Source: Lateolabrax maculatus
Lineage: Eukaryota; Chordata; Actinopteri; Acropomatiformes; Lateolabracidae
Direction of reading: 5' to 3'
DNA length: 64,000 nucleotides
Assembly (NCBI GenBank): GCA_031216445.1
Contig: CM062196.1
Span: forward strand, 3,914,001-3,978,000
Shown here: one piece after another, positions 49,901 to 62,660 of the stretch
Position numbering within the stretch: the first letter of the stretch is position 1
Layout: the number at the start of each line of letters is the position of its first letter
Program-made: the position numbers and the translations under genes
Notes under the pieces: generated by a model
The model's input: the letters and a program-made list of their open reading frames with translations, nothing else
The model's database searches: none
What the model was told of the DNA's origin: nothing

Positions 49901-50285
49901 TTCAATTCAATTCAAACCTTTATTAACATTCAGAACAGGATCTGTCCTTTACAAGGCTGACATAAAAACAAGCAACGTAAGGTAGGTAGGTAAGATAACC
50001 AGTAATAAAAGAAAATAATGATGAAAGCATAATAAAAAATAGATACACTGGTTGTACATATTAATCAAAAGTGTTTGATGAATCATACATTTATTAAAGT
50101 GTCTGAAACTGCAGGGACACCAGAGGGCTGAAATTCAGATTCTTGTATAAATTATTCCATGAAAACAGAGCAGCGTATCTGAAAGCAACCTTTCCAAACA
50201 CAGAAACTGTTAAAACCTGTAGCGAAATCCAAATCTCCAGGGGAGAAATGATGTTGAATAAAACTGTAATGTTTTAAAGACACTC
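49901..50285 (-). mobile_element. LINE 3' end (L2/CR1-like), truncated
   Basis: Read on the minus strand, 50196-50094 translates as GKVAFRYAALFSWNNLYKNL followed by a short tail ending ...SLQFQTL-stop. The spaced GK.AF..AA...WN.L...L...SL..F pattern is the typical carboxyl end of the reverse-transcriptase protein of L2/CR1-like LINEs in fish. About 190 bp of 3' untranslated sequence follows, ending in TTGAATTGAATTGAA near 49901. The upstream protein is missing, so this is a 5'-truncated, dead copy. L2 is my preferred clade, not proved. Confidence 0.7.
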
Positions 50286-50304
50286 AGATAAATAAACAGG
50301 CAGT

Positions 50305-50530
50305 ATAAGGGTAGGCAGAGCAGGTCATCCACTAATCGTGAGTTTGGCTCTTTGATCCCCAGCTCCTCCTGTTTCCACGAGCAAAACAATGAACCCCAAA
50401 TTGCTCCTGATGATTAGGCCTGTGCCTTGCATGGTTGCTCTGCTGCCTTTGGCTTGTTAGTGTGTATATGCATGGTAAAAGGGCAATAAGTGTTTTGGAT
50501 AAAAGTGCTACATAAATGCAGTCCATTTTA
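50305..50530 (+). mobile_element. tRNA-headed teleost SINE
   Basis: The head GGTAGGCAGAGCAGGTCATC (A-box region) and CTCTTTGATCCCC (B-box region) are tRNA-like. The body GAACCCCAAATTGCTCCTGA, GCCTTGCATGGTTGCTCTGC and the tail TAAAAGTGCTACATAAATGC then GTCCATTT match the well-known fish SINE '...GACACTGAACCCCAAATTGCTCC...GCGCTATATAAATGCAGTCCATTT'. Nearly full length but decayed. It sits directly beside the LINE fragment. A 64-codon minus frame across it is not a gene. Confidence 0.75.
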
Positions 50531-53216
50531 TTCAGCTATAGAAAAAGAGACAGTGAAACTACTAGATACAAAGAAAGATGGTCAGCCCACATGTTGGTAG
50601 GGTGCAACAGTGTGTCGTGTAAGGGTCATTTATTAAGTACTACCAACTACTGCTACTACTATTTCCTGTAATACAAAAGCTTTGATAACTGCAGCCACTG
50701 CTATCACTACTACGGCTTGCACTGTTTCTAAAAAAACATATCCCAATTAAAACACATATTGTGAAGAACGAACATTTAAACAGTATTTTAATGTTGTAGG
50801 TTGAGTACAGTTATCTGTATAAAGCTAATTACTTTAAGCTATAACCACTTTTATATACAATAAAATAAAAATGTAGCATTTTGTGACATCCTCGCATTAT
50901 GGCAAAGCTCTCTATTTTCATGTTTTGGTAGGTTCAAAGTTGGAGTAAATTAACTACATTTGCACCTTTAAATAACTACTCCTATTACAAATATTAGTGC
51001 TGCACTTCTAATGAAACCTCTACAAATGGTAGTCCTACTCATAATATTACTGTTTGTGCTAAGACCAATAAAATATGACTCTTCTCGCTGCATTCAGAAT
51101 GCTTCTTTTCATCTGTGAACTTGAAATACTTACCTAGCAATGTCAACATCACCCAGTTTTATGTCTTGACTACTAATAATTCATCTTAATCATGCTTAAT
51201 TTATAAATGTGTTGCTGTTCGTATGATATGGTAATACTATGCAGAAAATGATGTTGTCATGGTGATGTTTATTTTCTGTGTGTGGACACATTTTGTAAGT
51301 TCAATGACTCAAAGACAAAAGATAACTTAAATGTTTTGTGCATATTAATAAGACAAACACACAAACTGCTTTTTCAAAACACTGTAGTTAATTCTGTTGC
51401 ATATCAGTACCAACCATAAGTTATGAAAAAGACATACAGACTATCTTTAATATGTCAATGTACTTTATTAATGATCTCATTATATAACTACTGTATGTAA
51501 TATGTGCAGCAGGACATTTGGTGGCTCAGTCTGCCTTTTGTTGTGCTTCATCAGAAAGAGCTGCTGGACCATAAACAGCATATTTTGTCATGTTTTCTGT
51601 TCTCACAGATGAGTACACTCATAGCATGTTTGTTTTGGGGTTCTTCAATCTGACTTCCAGAGTTTGTTTTTCCACCCAGTGGGACTCACTCTTTACTCCC
51701 TGCTGCAGTCAGTGTAGTGTAAGCACCCCCAAGCTATGTGGCTTTGTGAAGTTGAACCATGGCAGTGCACCATACAGGGGGACTTGCATTAGTAAGAGCT
51801 TACATAAATGTTTAAAAGGGTTGGTACACTGACATCACAAATAAATAAATCAAAATATATTCTCACGTACTCGTGGTATAGCCATGCAGATGGTTTTATT
51901 TGTCCAAGTCTTGAGCTAAAAACTCAATATTACATTTGTAAGAATGTATTAGCAGTGTGTCTTCACAACCAATGTCCGAGAAAAATGGGAAAATACATTT
52001 TTCAACTTTTTATTGAAGAAATAATCCCTATGCTGTGTATTGTTTCTACAAAGAGAAATTATTAGTGAAGTTATGAAATGTGATTTTTTCACTTCTTTGA
52101 TAATTGAAATTCCATTTACTTCCATCGTTTTGTTTTATGGCACAAGTTTTTTTTTTTTTTTTCACTTAAACTAGATCTGCTGTTGTGCTTACTGACGACA
52201 GTTCCCCAGTTGGGAAAACAACTCAGGGCAACCCCCTGCTGAGGAAAACTGAACAATCAAAGCTTTGTAAGTGAGATAGAAATCAAGGTGTCAAACATGG
52301 CTGCATCCGTGACAAAAAAGCTCCAGAAATTGCCCCAAAAATGAAGATGCAGCTGTAAAGGTTATAAGTCAACCTACACAAATAACTGTCTTCCTGAAGT
52401 GATTGTGTGTGGGGCTCTGAGCAGGTGATCTACGCAGCAGTACAGTGTCTGAATGCATCCTGTGTAAACACTGAGGACTGAAGCTGCTGCTGCTCAGCTT
52501 TCCTGCTGCTTTCACTACAGGCAGCCTGTAGATATTGTGTGTGTATATATATATATGAGATTTGGATTATCTGAATTTTCAATAAGGTACAGCTTACTAG
52601 AGTCAAAGTTGAAGCATTTACTTTTATTCTTTGTTTACAGTATTGTACTGCTAATGTATTCTTTGTTATCATTGTCTTTTCAGGTGTCATGAGGCACAGA
52701 CATTTTCCTGAAAACCATGGAGGCAGCAGAAAAAGTTTTGTTTTCCACTTTGATTCTCCTTGAGTCAGTTCTACATAAACATGATTTGAGAGTGCAGTGG
52801 CCTCTGCAGTGTGGATAGATGCATGCTGCTACAATGGCCATGACAATGGTTTTATGGGATTTAAAAATGAAACAGGTCTATCAGACAGAGGAGTAGTTTT
52901 GATGCAGAGTGCAAATGAAATGGAAGAAAAGGTACTGCACATAAAAACTGGCCTCGAAAAAACATAATAACGTAAAAATAATGAATACTCTGAGGAGTAC
53001 TGTCTGTATGCATAGGGGTCTCTAGGTGCATGTGCCTTTGCTTGTGTGTCCCTTGTTATTTGCCCAGATTTGCTCCAAAACCACCCGGTGCAAATCAGCA
53101 CCTGTTCATCTTCAGATTTAAACAGCAACAGAGGGTGAGTGAGCAGAGACAAAGAGTTGCTCTCAGCTCCCATGCCAGGTATATCTTCTCTCTTCCCCTC
53201 TGGCACTCTTCGCAGG
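50531..53216. other. Non-coding DNA, no gene recognised
   Basis: AT-rich with a T16 run (52147-52162) and a GT/AT run (52537-52556). Frames of 80 and 85 codons (51590-52065) overlap and are unrecognised. A 134-codon minus frame (52829-53233) is likewise unrecognised. Confidence 0.65.
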
Positions 53217-53326
53217 CATCCACCTCCCATCATGTTCCTCTGGCATTCAAAGCAAGATTTCTGCAGGAAGTTGTGCCAGGCTCAGCTTGTCATTGGCTGG
53301 CTTTTGGAAGTGCCAGCAAAGAAACC
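53217..53326 (+). repeat. Dispersed direct repeat, copy 1
   Basis: About 110 bp that align along their whole length with 53574-53684. Best core: GCCAGGCTCAGCTTGTCATT then GGCTGGCTTTTGG. Its + frame reads QLVIGWLLEVPAKKP, close to the copy-2 frame. Could be an unlisted transposon pair or a local duplication. Confidence 0.6.
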
Positions 53327-53573
53327 ATGTTAACCTAACCAGCTCCAAAAGTCTACACAAGTTAATGTATGAATATCAGAGGAATGACAGAGTGAATTAT
53401 TGCCTAAGATGAATTTTTTGACCTGAATCTCTTCATTTTTTTTGTTCCTTTACTTTTGACTGTAACTGTATGTATATTTTAGCGAGCAGCGTATGATATC
53501 CGTGAGCATTTCGATCATCCTGTTGGGTGTGTTTCGCTTGACACTTCTGAAACCTGTTGACTTTTGTTGCTGA
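53327..53573. other. Spacer between the two copies
   Basis: AT-rich, no feature seen. Confidence 0.6.
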
Positions 53574-53684
53574 TATCCAGGTTTCATCCTGTTCTGTTGG
53601 CATTTAGAGTGAGCCTTTTGTGGAGCCTAATGCCAGGCCTAGCTTCTTTATTGGCTGGCCTTTGGAGGTTCCGGCAACTAAACT
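53574..53684 (+). repeat. Dispersed direct repeat, copy 2
   Basis: Diverged copy of 53217-53326, offset about 357 bp. Core: GCCAGGCCTAGCTTCTTTAT then TGGCTGGCCTTTGG. The same relative frame reads SFFIGWPLEVPATKL, sharing IGW.LEVPA.K with copy 1. A further TGGCACTCTGGTACTCTC at 53692-53709 echoes TGGCACTCTT just before copy 1 (53201-53210). Confidence 0.6.
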
Positions 53685-55610
53685 CATTTATTGGCACTCT
53701 GGTACTCTCATGAACTATTCAGATGAGATTGTTATCAGTGTCAAAGAAAAGGTGACTATGATTATCAAATACATTTCCACTGTGAATGTAGGAAGTGGAT
53801 GTGGTGATGTGGAAATCACTTGGAAGAGAAATGTATGTTGTTGTTTTTTTGCTGAGAATAAAGAATAAAAAATGTCATGTAATACTTTTGATTTAATCCA
53901 TGTGAATAAATGAATGGAATTACAGAGGTAAGACAAATGCTTGAATGAAAACACAATGGCGAAAACAAAACCAAATGTGAAGCTCTGTCTGCATTTCCTG
54001 TTTCGCTTCAGTGTTTCTCCCCAGCTCAGGATGCAGGCGGTTTGGGACTGAACATATTTTTCTTTTTTTCAATATTTAATTTCTGACAGGCTGGCGATCA
54101 TGTTATGCCATGAACAGGTTTCTTTACATATTAATTACATCTACCAGCTGGTGCGAGAGAGGACGGCTCCAGAGATGCAGCCCAACTGGACTCATTAGTT
54201 TTTATCCACAGATCTGAGCTGCTGTAGCACAATCTCGCATACTCATGAAAAAGCAATACGGAATTTCAGTTAAGCGTGCTTCTGACAGTGCTATTACTGC
54301 AACTACAACAATACCACTGACTTTACTGCTACCACACTTCCTACCACCGTAGAGGGAACAGTGAGCGGAGAGTTTTTTTAACCATCAAATTCTTGATCCT
54401 AAATGTGACAAGTCAGATCTGAAAAAGACACTTTAGTTTGCAAACAAACAGAAAAGTTAACATTCCTGTAGTTGTGATGAACTTCAGACTGAAAATGGAA
54501 ATATTGAGTGATGGACATTAGCCAACAGAATCCCTCAATGGCCTCACACACACACTGACCATTCCTGGAAATCCATCTGAATTTAAAATGCCACAATACT
54601 TGTAAATATCTTATTTAGTAGCACTTTTGTATGTCATTGGATTTGCTGCTATGGATTTCTATTATATAACACTGCAGATGAAAATGTGATTATTTTCCAG
54701 CAGGGAAGTTTGAACTACTTTTTTTTTAAGTATCTTCAATTAATAAAACAGTTTTCCTCTTGAGGGTGACTTGGTTGTTTTTTGTTTTCAGCTGCTGCCA
54801 CTGAAGGAACTCAGCTGGTGAACAAGATACAATTCAGATGGGGACATCTTTCCTATCCTATTTTTTTTTTAAATCTAATTCACAGATTCAAGGAAGGACA
54901 GTTAATATTTATCCTCCCCAAAATCTTTCTAGCAGTAATTTGTAAACAACATTTTGAAGTTTTCACTTATGAAACTCTTTGTCTGATCTGGTAAAAATGC
55001 TTTATGTCTTAATGTTCTACAGGACATGTTTAAAAAAGACTTAACATCCCATTTTAGTCATGCTTGTTGCAAGGCTGTAGGCACGGCAATAATGGCCTCT
55101 TTAACATTGTGAATACTGTCTTATATAATTTAGATATAGGTAATGACCTAACCCCTGTTTGGGCCTCTTTACTCTCCCTGAACATATCTTACTTTCTGGG
55201 TTATTTTACTTTGATTTTAACTAGCAGATTGAAGAATCAAACACTTCTCCTCACTGTTGCTCATGCTGTGTTACTACGGATATAGTATTTATCTGTACCA
55301 TTACGATTGTTTGAGATGGGTCATTATAACAGAACATAATGATCATACAGTGAGCAAATGCATTAAAAGAATGGTGATTCAGAGAACATGAGTAAGTAGA
55401 GATTTTGTACGGTAAACACTTGAATGGAAATTAGGCATTAAAAGGGTTTTAGCTTGTGATGTTCACAACACACTGTAATGTCAATGGAATATCTATAACT
55501 TTCTCACATCTACATCTTCTTTCGGATGTTTGCACACTAACAAAAATCCACATCCTGGAATATAAGATTGTTGATGCATGCAGGGGAAATTATTCTCTGT
55601 TTCTGACCCA
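53685..55610. other. Unique non-coding DNA, no gene recognised
   Basis: AT-rich with short chance frames. An imperfect (ACT/ACC)n stretch at 54290-54345. Confidence 0.65.
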
Positions 55611-55862
55611 GGATGCAGTGGGCAGACATTGTCCATCAGCCAGGGACCACCTCAGTTCTGAGGCCAGCACCTTGGTCAAGGCCAGTAACTCCCATCAAGC
55701 ATGTCTTTTATGCTGTCAGATGAAATTGGAGCAACTGGAGGAAACCCACTTAGAAAAACAGTAGCACATGCAATTTCACACAGAAAGGTCCAGGGCTTAG
55801 ATCTTAGGGACCTTCTTGTAGTGAGCCAACAGCACTAACCACTGAGCCATCAGGGTGCCATA
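55611..55862 (-). mobile_element. tRNA-derived SINE, minus strand
   Basis: On the minus strand the element starts TGGCACCCTGATGGCTCAGT. TGGCTCAGTGG is a perfect tRNA A box (complement of 55839-55849). AAGAAGGTCCCTAAGATCTAAGC includes a degenerate B box (near 55793-55803). Downstream come TGGGTTTCCTCCAGTTGCTCC, then AAAGACATGC, CCAAGGTGCTGGCCTCAGAA and CTGCCCACTGCATCC, in the order of a widespread fish SINE (V-SINE/HE1-like style). Almost full length, decayed, transcriptionally dead by appearance. The exact family name is from memory. Confidence 0.75.
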
Positions 55863-58800
55863 AATAGGCCTACATGAATACAGAAACAGCCCGGAGATAA
55901 AGTCATGACAAACCACATGAGGGTTTTAAAAATGACTGACAAGTGAGTAAATGCGCACTCTCGCCCCAATACAAGTTTTGTGTTCCAAAAGAAAGAGTTG
56001 TTTTTTTGGATGCACGTTGTATACGAGGCGTGAGGCATATGTTGTGTACAGCTGGTGGTACTCTAGGGGGTTTGTCTCCGCCTTATGCACAACATGCTCT
56101 CTGCCCAATACAAATGAGGCAGCTGCAGAGATCGGCAGATCCTCCGTCCACAAGACCATAGTAGGCTCACAACTCACAGACATCATGGTAGGCGTCAGCA
56201 CGTGTCAGTTGTTTTGTGGATTGCTGATACGTCTGAGTCATAGGTGGAGTATGAGCATTTATGAATATATATTGAAGAGAGATTATCACGATTAGAAAGC
56301 CCCATTAATGTGGACCTATTCTTAAACTGAGCACGTCAGACGAGATTTAAAGATTAGCCAGTGTTTCCTCTGTCAATTTGAATATTTGCTGGAAAAACAG
56401 ATCATTTTAATGATTTCTGTATGTTTGAGAAGCTCCACGTGTTCCCTCACCACCCACCATATCCTGCACTGGGCATGACATTTTCCCTGGCACTACCCAT
56501 ATCATAAATGTCAAAAGACAGATTTCCTAATATAAGCTAATATAAACATTAGGGCAGCATTAGTCTTTGATTGAATGCCATTAAAACCTCTGAGTGAGAG
56601 TACTGAATCACAAGGGTGGGACTTGGCAATCTGGTAAGCGAAATTCCCCTCGAGGACGAGTGTTTCATTTCTACTTCTTCAGCATGGCACAGAGCAACAG
56701 TGCTGCACACTCGACTACACACACACACACACACACTCTAAAATGCACACTAACACACATGTGCGCACACAGGAACAGTGTTAATTGCTTAATGTGGCCA
56801 AAAACACTGCGTAGTCATTGCCAGCTAACTTGAATTGGCTCATCATTGCAGCGTATTGGTTAAGATGCAGGCTTCATTCCAGCTTAATAACAATGTTTGT
56901 CAGAATGCTGATAGTTTATTCCCACGTGGGAGGGATTCAGATAACAAGTGTGTGCTTTCAGTTTGCCTCCGTTTTATTTTGGTTTATTGAACAGTTTCAG
57001 ACACACTATGATGTTTCTGACTGCTTCACTCGGTGCCATACAAGTATCAAAAGCATAAGAGCATTAATAGATGAAAATATGCGAAGCATGCAGTTTAAAG
57101 GGAGTAAAACAAGACAGTAGGCATTTACGCATGCAGTTTAGATGTTAATTGGAGACAATGAGGCGTTTAGCTCCCTGTCTTTATGTCTTCACAGGTGTTG
57201 TACATTTTTTCTCTTACACTCCTCCTACCACATCATGGGTTAGCCCTATCAAAACAATGGAGTCAGAGTGAAAAGTAATTAGCACATTTGTCTTATCCTT
57301 GAGGTTTTTTGTCTGCTATGATTCAGACCAGCTTCTAATCTCCCACAAAGCTGCTTTGGATCTCGTGTATTGCAACTGATCTTGTGCTGCTTTTGTTTGT
57401 TGCCGCAGAACTGCCAGAAAGGCTTCACTGCTTTATTTAAAGTCACATATACTTTATTCTGTGCTTTGTATTGTGAATTCCTCACTGTGAGAAGCATGGA
57501 TGTGGGCTTAGCACAGTTAAACAGCTCATCTATAAACATGGGACAAAAAAATATGATTACATTAGACATGGCAATGTTTTCTCAACAACACAGAAACAAG
57601 AACTTCTTCTGCAAATTTGCATGCAGTGACTGTTGCAAAATATGAGTCTGAGCAGGTGGACATTTTGAGACCTACGTGAATGTACATTTCTTCTATCTGT
57701 GTTGAGCTCAAACTAATGTCCTCAGACAGTCTGACAATGAACATGACTTACAGTGTGAAGAGACTGATTGCTTGTGGCAGTTTGCACCCTCATCCAACTA
57801 AACTTAGTACCAAAGTGGTCCCTCAGTAATGTTTTGTGTAAAATAATTTTCTGGAAGGTTGAGTTGCATACAAACTTTGGGATTAGACCTACAGTACAGT
57901 CTGGAAGTAAACTAATTTAATCCTCTCTCAATTTCACTGTTGCATGGGCTAAGCTGTCACAAAGTTAGCCCTCCACAGTATGTTTGTGTTTCCCCTGTTT
58001 CAACCTGCCATATCATTTGCTGTATTTAACAGTAAGGAGTTTTAGTGAGCAACTCAGGGGAAACCCTGCCCATCACAAGTGGAAACTGGCTGATAAATGC
58101 GATAATTGGTAAAGAGCTGGACTTTGAGGAAACTGGCTGTGTTCCCCTTTGGATCAATAATGCACACCCTAAATTGAAACTCATTCAGCCTGAACTGGAG
58201 AATGAGTTTGCAATCTATTGTCAGTTGGGTACAAGGTTGCATTCGAGTGGCTCAAAAGCTATATGAAAGTGAAATTGAACACGAGTCCTCTCTTGCTGCC
58301 CAGCTAATCCAAATCTTTTTATGCGTGGAGGGGCTTCATGATGATTACACAGAGAAGTAACCACTGGAAATCAAATAACCACTTTATGTAGCAGGGGTAC
58401 AAATTGTGCCCAATCATTGCCCATATCCTGATTTACACTGTAGTCGCATTGTAATAACTAGTACTCTCAACTTATACTCATAGGTTCAAGTGATACTTTG
58501 AAAGTAACTCTTTGTGGCTTCAGTTTGTTTACTTCCACTATTACCAACATGCAGAACTTAGATGATGGACAACTGAAAGTGCACTACTCATATCTAGTGT
58601 GGAGATAAATAAGTGGTTGTCAAAACAAATCCTTTTGGGTTGATGCTTGTAAATGGAATAACCCAAGTAAGCGCTGATAAAGGAGCTGCAGGTTACTGTG
58701 ACATGGAAATATCTGAATACAAATTTCAAAGCATTTTGGATACAAGAAAATGTCAGAAAATAACATTTTGGTCGAACAGATTTGTTTTGTTTTTTCCTGT

Positions 58801-60330
58801 CAAGGCCAGCCAGCTCTATTTGGCTTGCACATTTGGCAATTAACAGTGCTTTACATGAGGCAAAGAAATGTTACACCAACAATAAACACAAAAAGAAGTG
58901 GAGAATGAAATTAGGTAGAATTAAATAAAACAAGACCAAGAACAACCAGCTGCCACAGTACTGCAATAAAAAAAATGCCCTCTGGAACAAAAAGTTTCAT
59001 TTCATTTTAAAAGAAATGTCTGTAAAACAGTTCACAGGACTTTTTTACAACTGCAAACAAGGTCAGTTTTTTGTCTTTATATTTGTATTTTAAACCACAA
59101 AGATTTGTTTATAAAGCCTTGCTTTAGAGCTCAATCTATTTTCAATGTGCATGACATCATCTCAACGTAAAGTATATGGGTTTAACTAGGGGCTCGAGGC
59201 TGGATACTGGCCCGCACAGCACACAGACCAACCAAACTAAACCAGAAAGGGAGATAGCTTTTGGGGCGTATGTGCCAAGCTACCAAAACTACCAAAACAA
59301 GCTATCAAAACTTTACCATATGCAATCATTACAAAAGGAGCAGCTGCAAATTAATAATTAATACAATTTACTGAGATTTACAAACACCCTGAAATGAATC
59401 TCCTTGTTTTATTAGAAATTGATCCATTAGGTCCAATACAAATTAAAATGCCTCATAGAGCCATATCAGTAAATTGTTTTACATGCCGTTTCTGTGTGTG
59501 AGCCAGGAGGATGCCCGCCAGCTCAGCCAGGGGAAGTCTCAATGGTGTATGCTCTATGGGCTATAACGCTGAAGCCCAAAGAAGCCTGAAAAACATTTTG
59601 GTGCGTCTAGTGAGCAACTTATATTGAAAGCAATGAGGCACCACCTTAGAACAGGATATTTAGTTCTCTTTGTACTCCTGTGAAACACAACCAAAAAAAT
59701 TGTAATTCCACACTCCATGGTGCATGGGTAACCAGTTTGAATCTTTTATGGGAAGTACAAACTCAACCAGTAACAATGAGAACAGGCAATTATAGAATTC
59801 AAATATGTTGAAAGGCTAATGCAGAAAAACACTGTCAATGCATGATATGAAAAATAGGGTTTGAAGGATGCAATTTGCCCAAAAAAAACATGTATTTATC
59901 TGAATTAATAAAGTGAATAATGATTGATTGCTAGGTGAGTGCTTATGAAAGCGAAGGAGATAACAAGCAAAACGACAACAGGGAAACGAACTAAAGTAGT
60001 AGGTGAAGAGTGCGAATGTTCTAACAAGCTCTTACAAGTTGCATAGTATGAGACACACTGCTGGCCTCAGGGCTATTTTCAACTCCAGTACAGACCCAGT
60101 CGATGCATTACAGTGAAGCCTGTCATGAGTTCTCTGTGCTGGCCTGTGTGTCTCACTGAGGGGCCTTTGTTGAATGTGCCATGAGGTAGCCTCAGTGTGG
60201 CAGTCTTGAAGAGAACTCTGAGCTCCAGGCTCACTACATTCCCTCCCTGTTCTGAAGGCCTGACAGTCCTATTAGGACTGAATGAGGAAGAATTTGCCTT
60301 ACCTTGGCAAAAGATCTCTCATAGCCCCTG
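55863..60330. other. Unique non-coding DNA, no gene recognised
   Basis: Includes a CA run (56719-56738) and several overlapping frames of 60-114 codons at 55926-56295 on both strands, none recognised. Remaining DNA is AT-rich and repeat-poor. Confidence 0.65.
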
Positions 60331-61020
60331 ACAGCTATGGCAGCTCGTCATGGCAGCTTGCTGATGAGAACCCTGCAACCCCCTCGTCCCGCCACTGCCA
60401 CCGCTGCCATCCCCAGCCCTGTGCTCCTCCTATTCAGTCCTTCATGTGGAGCACTTGAAATGCCAGAATCTCTTCTTTTTTCCCCTTTTGACTATAAGAA
60501 CAACAAAATGGGAATATAAAATACAAGTATCTCTTGCTGTGAGAGGAAAGAGAACGCTGAATCCACCAAGGCAAAGCATGGAACAGGTTGAGTGACAGGA
60601 AGGAGTTGAAAAGCACACAAGGCAATTTAGAAATTTATATTCAATCTCTCCCCTTGTGGAAACCCAAACTACACTCCTGGCATCCCATTTTTCTGGCTGA
60701 CACACCGTGTAAAATTGATCAATACAAACTTGTCACCTCCAGCCGACAGGAGAGGAGAGACGGAACGACAGGTAACTCCATGCAGAGCAATCAGTGAACC
60801 TTACACAGAGAGCTTTGTTTACTAGTTTTATTTTCAAGTGTTGCACTTTACTAAACTCAAAGGCTTTCTAGAAGATTATGTGTCTCAACCTCATATGCTT
60901 TGTATGTTTAGAAAGTCAAGGGAAGTTAATACAGTTATCAATGCCAAACCCACAGGAAGACACTGTAACAAGCATGTTGCTTGTAGCATTCAGGACACTC
61001 TTATGCCATCGTCCTCTTGA
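60331..61020. other. Non-coding DNA, mixed composition
   Basis: A GC-richer + frame at 60337-60519 starts MAARHGSLLMRTLQPPRPAT after CAGCTATGG. No domain recognised. Otherwise AT-rich. Confidence 0.55.
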
Positions 61021-61372
61021 CAACTGCCCCCCCAAAAAAACAACTTGTTTGCCGCTGATGACGTCAATGAGCAGCTGAATCCGAAGAAGTCACACTTTCA
61101 CGATCACAGACTCCAACCTGCGAAGAAAGAGCGCAGACAGTCGATGAATCACCAGGAAGTGAAACACCAGAAAGAGCTTGCAGAGTATGAATTGGTTGTG
61201 GCCATCTGGCAGTGATGAGCAAGTGCCCCCTTCCCCTCCTCAGCCCGTCGACTGGGACCAGTGAAGACAGAAATCAGTCAGATGAAACTGATGCGGACAT
61301 CAGGTGGAGGATCCACTTACAGCTCGTCTCGCCTCAGCTCCCTTTGACTGCTGGTGCACTCCGATAAGCTGC
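61021..61372 (+). other. GC-richer block with long open frames and a CRE
   Basis: Contains a perfect palindromic CRE, TGACGTCA, at 61059-61066. One + frame is open for 64 codons from 61021 to a TGA at 61213 and includes DDVNEQLNPKKSHFHDH and QEVKHQKELAEYELVVAIWQ. Two other + frames then stay open to about 61350-61370 (for example SPSTGTSEDRNQSDETDADI). The frames are charged and protein-like, yet there is no clean single frame, no recognised family and no clear splice sites. A pseudogene fragment, an exon with a frameshift, or a CpG-rich regulatory block are all possible. Confidence 0.3.
61059..61066. promoter_or_regulatory. Palindromic CRE (TGACGTCA)
   Basis: Exact CREB/ATF consensus. It lies at the start of the GC-richer block, but no promoter elements next to it were recognised. 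Confidence 0.45.
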
Positions 61373-62530
61373 CATGCTTCTGCAAGACAGTTCTATTTCT
61401 TTAGCCTCCTAAAGGTGTTCAGCAGTGACTAAACACTCCCAAATGACCTTATCAATTGTTTTATTATTTCAGCCATGGAGGGGGTGGTGGTAGACAAGGT
61501 AGCAGAAACACATTTTCAGCTTGGAGATTAAGTGAGAATCCCACATGCCCTGTGGGGGTTTGGTGTTCGGTGATTATGCAAAACCTTTAGACACGTCTCT
61601 GACTCAGAAAGTGAGCATGGGATGCTATGATCATGCTGCTGAGGTTACCTTGATTTCAAGGTCATTCTTTATATCCATATTCTTCCTTTGTTCCTTTGTT
61701 ATCATTCAAGGCTTGTAGGCACCACCTATACGGGTGAATTATCAGTGTGCTCACTGGAATGACAGAAACCTACAGAAGTGTGTACATCAAACAGTCACAG
61801 CTCCAAAGTTTTGCCATCCCTACCAGTAACACTGAAGAGGCATTAAGTAACCAAGCCTGCTAGATAACAAATTTTGGTTCAATTTCTAGCTACCTTATTG
61901 TAGCTGTTGGTCAATGTTAACAATAGAGGTCAGCTGACTGAATAAGAAAACCATAATAGGAGATTAGTATCAAAGGTAAACTCAGCCATGCACCATGCCA
62001 ACCTTCAAACCTATTTATTGGCCTGCAATATTTAACATCACAGTATTTCTTGGATTTGCACTAAATGTTACCAGTAAGCCACAAAAGCAAAGTAGAGGAC
62101 ATAATTCTTTGGAGACTTGAAGGGCACTGAAAAAGTATTTATTTCGCTGTGGTGTGTCACTTGTGCTGTCATTTTTGTGTTTGGGCATGTAAACATCATA
62201 TCCCACTTTCAGAAACCCCGAAGTCTTTATCCTGAACAACATGCTGGTTTTCCAAGGCGTACAGTGGAGGAGCAAGTCAGTCATGTAAACGCTACATCCT
62301 GAATATGATCAAAACTGGGATACGCCTCATAACCGGGATGTCAATGTAAACATTAATTAATTAATAATTAATTAATTTTATGTTATTTTTAATGTATCTT
62401 CTGGCTGTATACCATCTGGATATAGTCACCATTTAAAATCAAATGTAACCTAATGGTTCTAAATGGTAATTCACGATCCAGCAGAGTCCAAGAGCAGTGT
62501 ATGGTTTCTATGATTTATCTGTAAGGCTTT
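61373..62530. other. Non-coding DNA with an ATTA low-complexity patch
   Basis: No gene recognised. (ATTA)n-type near-palindromic sequence at 62352-62378. Confidence 0.65.
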
Positions 62531-62660
62531 GCACACGTGCACACTATAACCACACACGTGTACATGTACATCAAATACACATGCATGCACATGCATAGAC
62601 ATCCCAGTTTCTTGTACAAAACACAAATGCTCACCTCGCCACATGCATGCATGTACACAT
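62531..62660. repeat. Alternating purine-pyrimidine (CA/TG/CATGCATG) tract
   Basis: CACACGTGCACAC, CACACACGTGTACATGTACA, CACATGCATGCACATGCAT and ACATGCATGCATGTACACA are embedded in short spacers. Such alternation favours Z-DNA. The Cys/His/Val-rich minus frames are translations of it. Confidence 0.75.

Noticed and set aside
52829..53233. 134-codon minus frame
   Set aside because: No recognised domain, no splice or start context, partly overlaps the duplicated segment and a + frame of 102 codons.
55926..56295. Overlapping frames of 72-114 codons on both strands
   Set aside because: Mutually overlapping in several phases with no recognised product.
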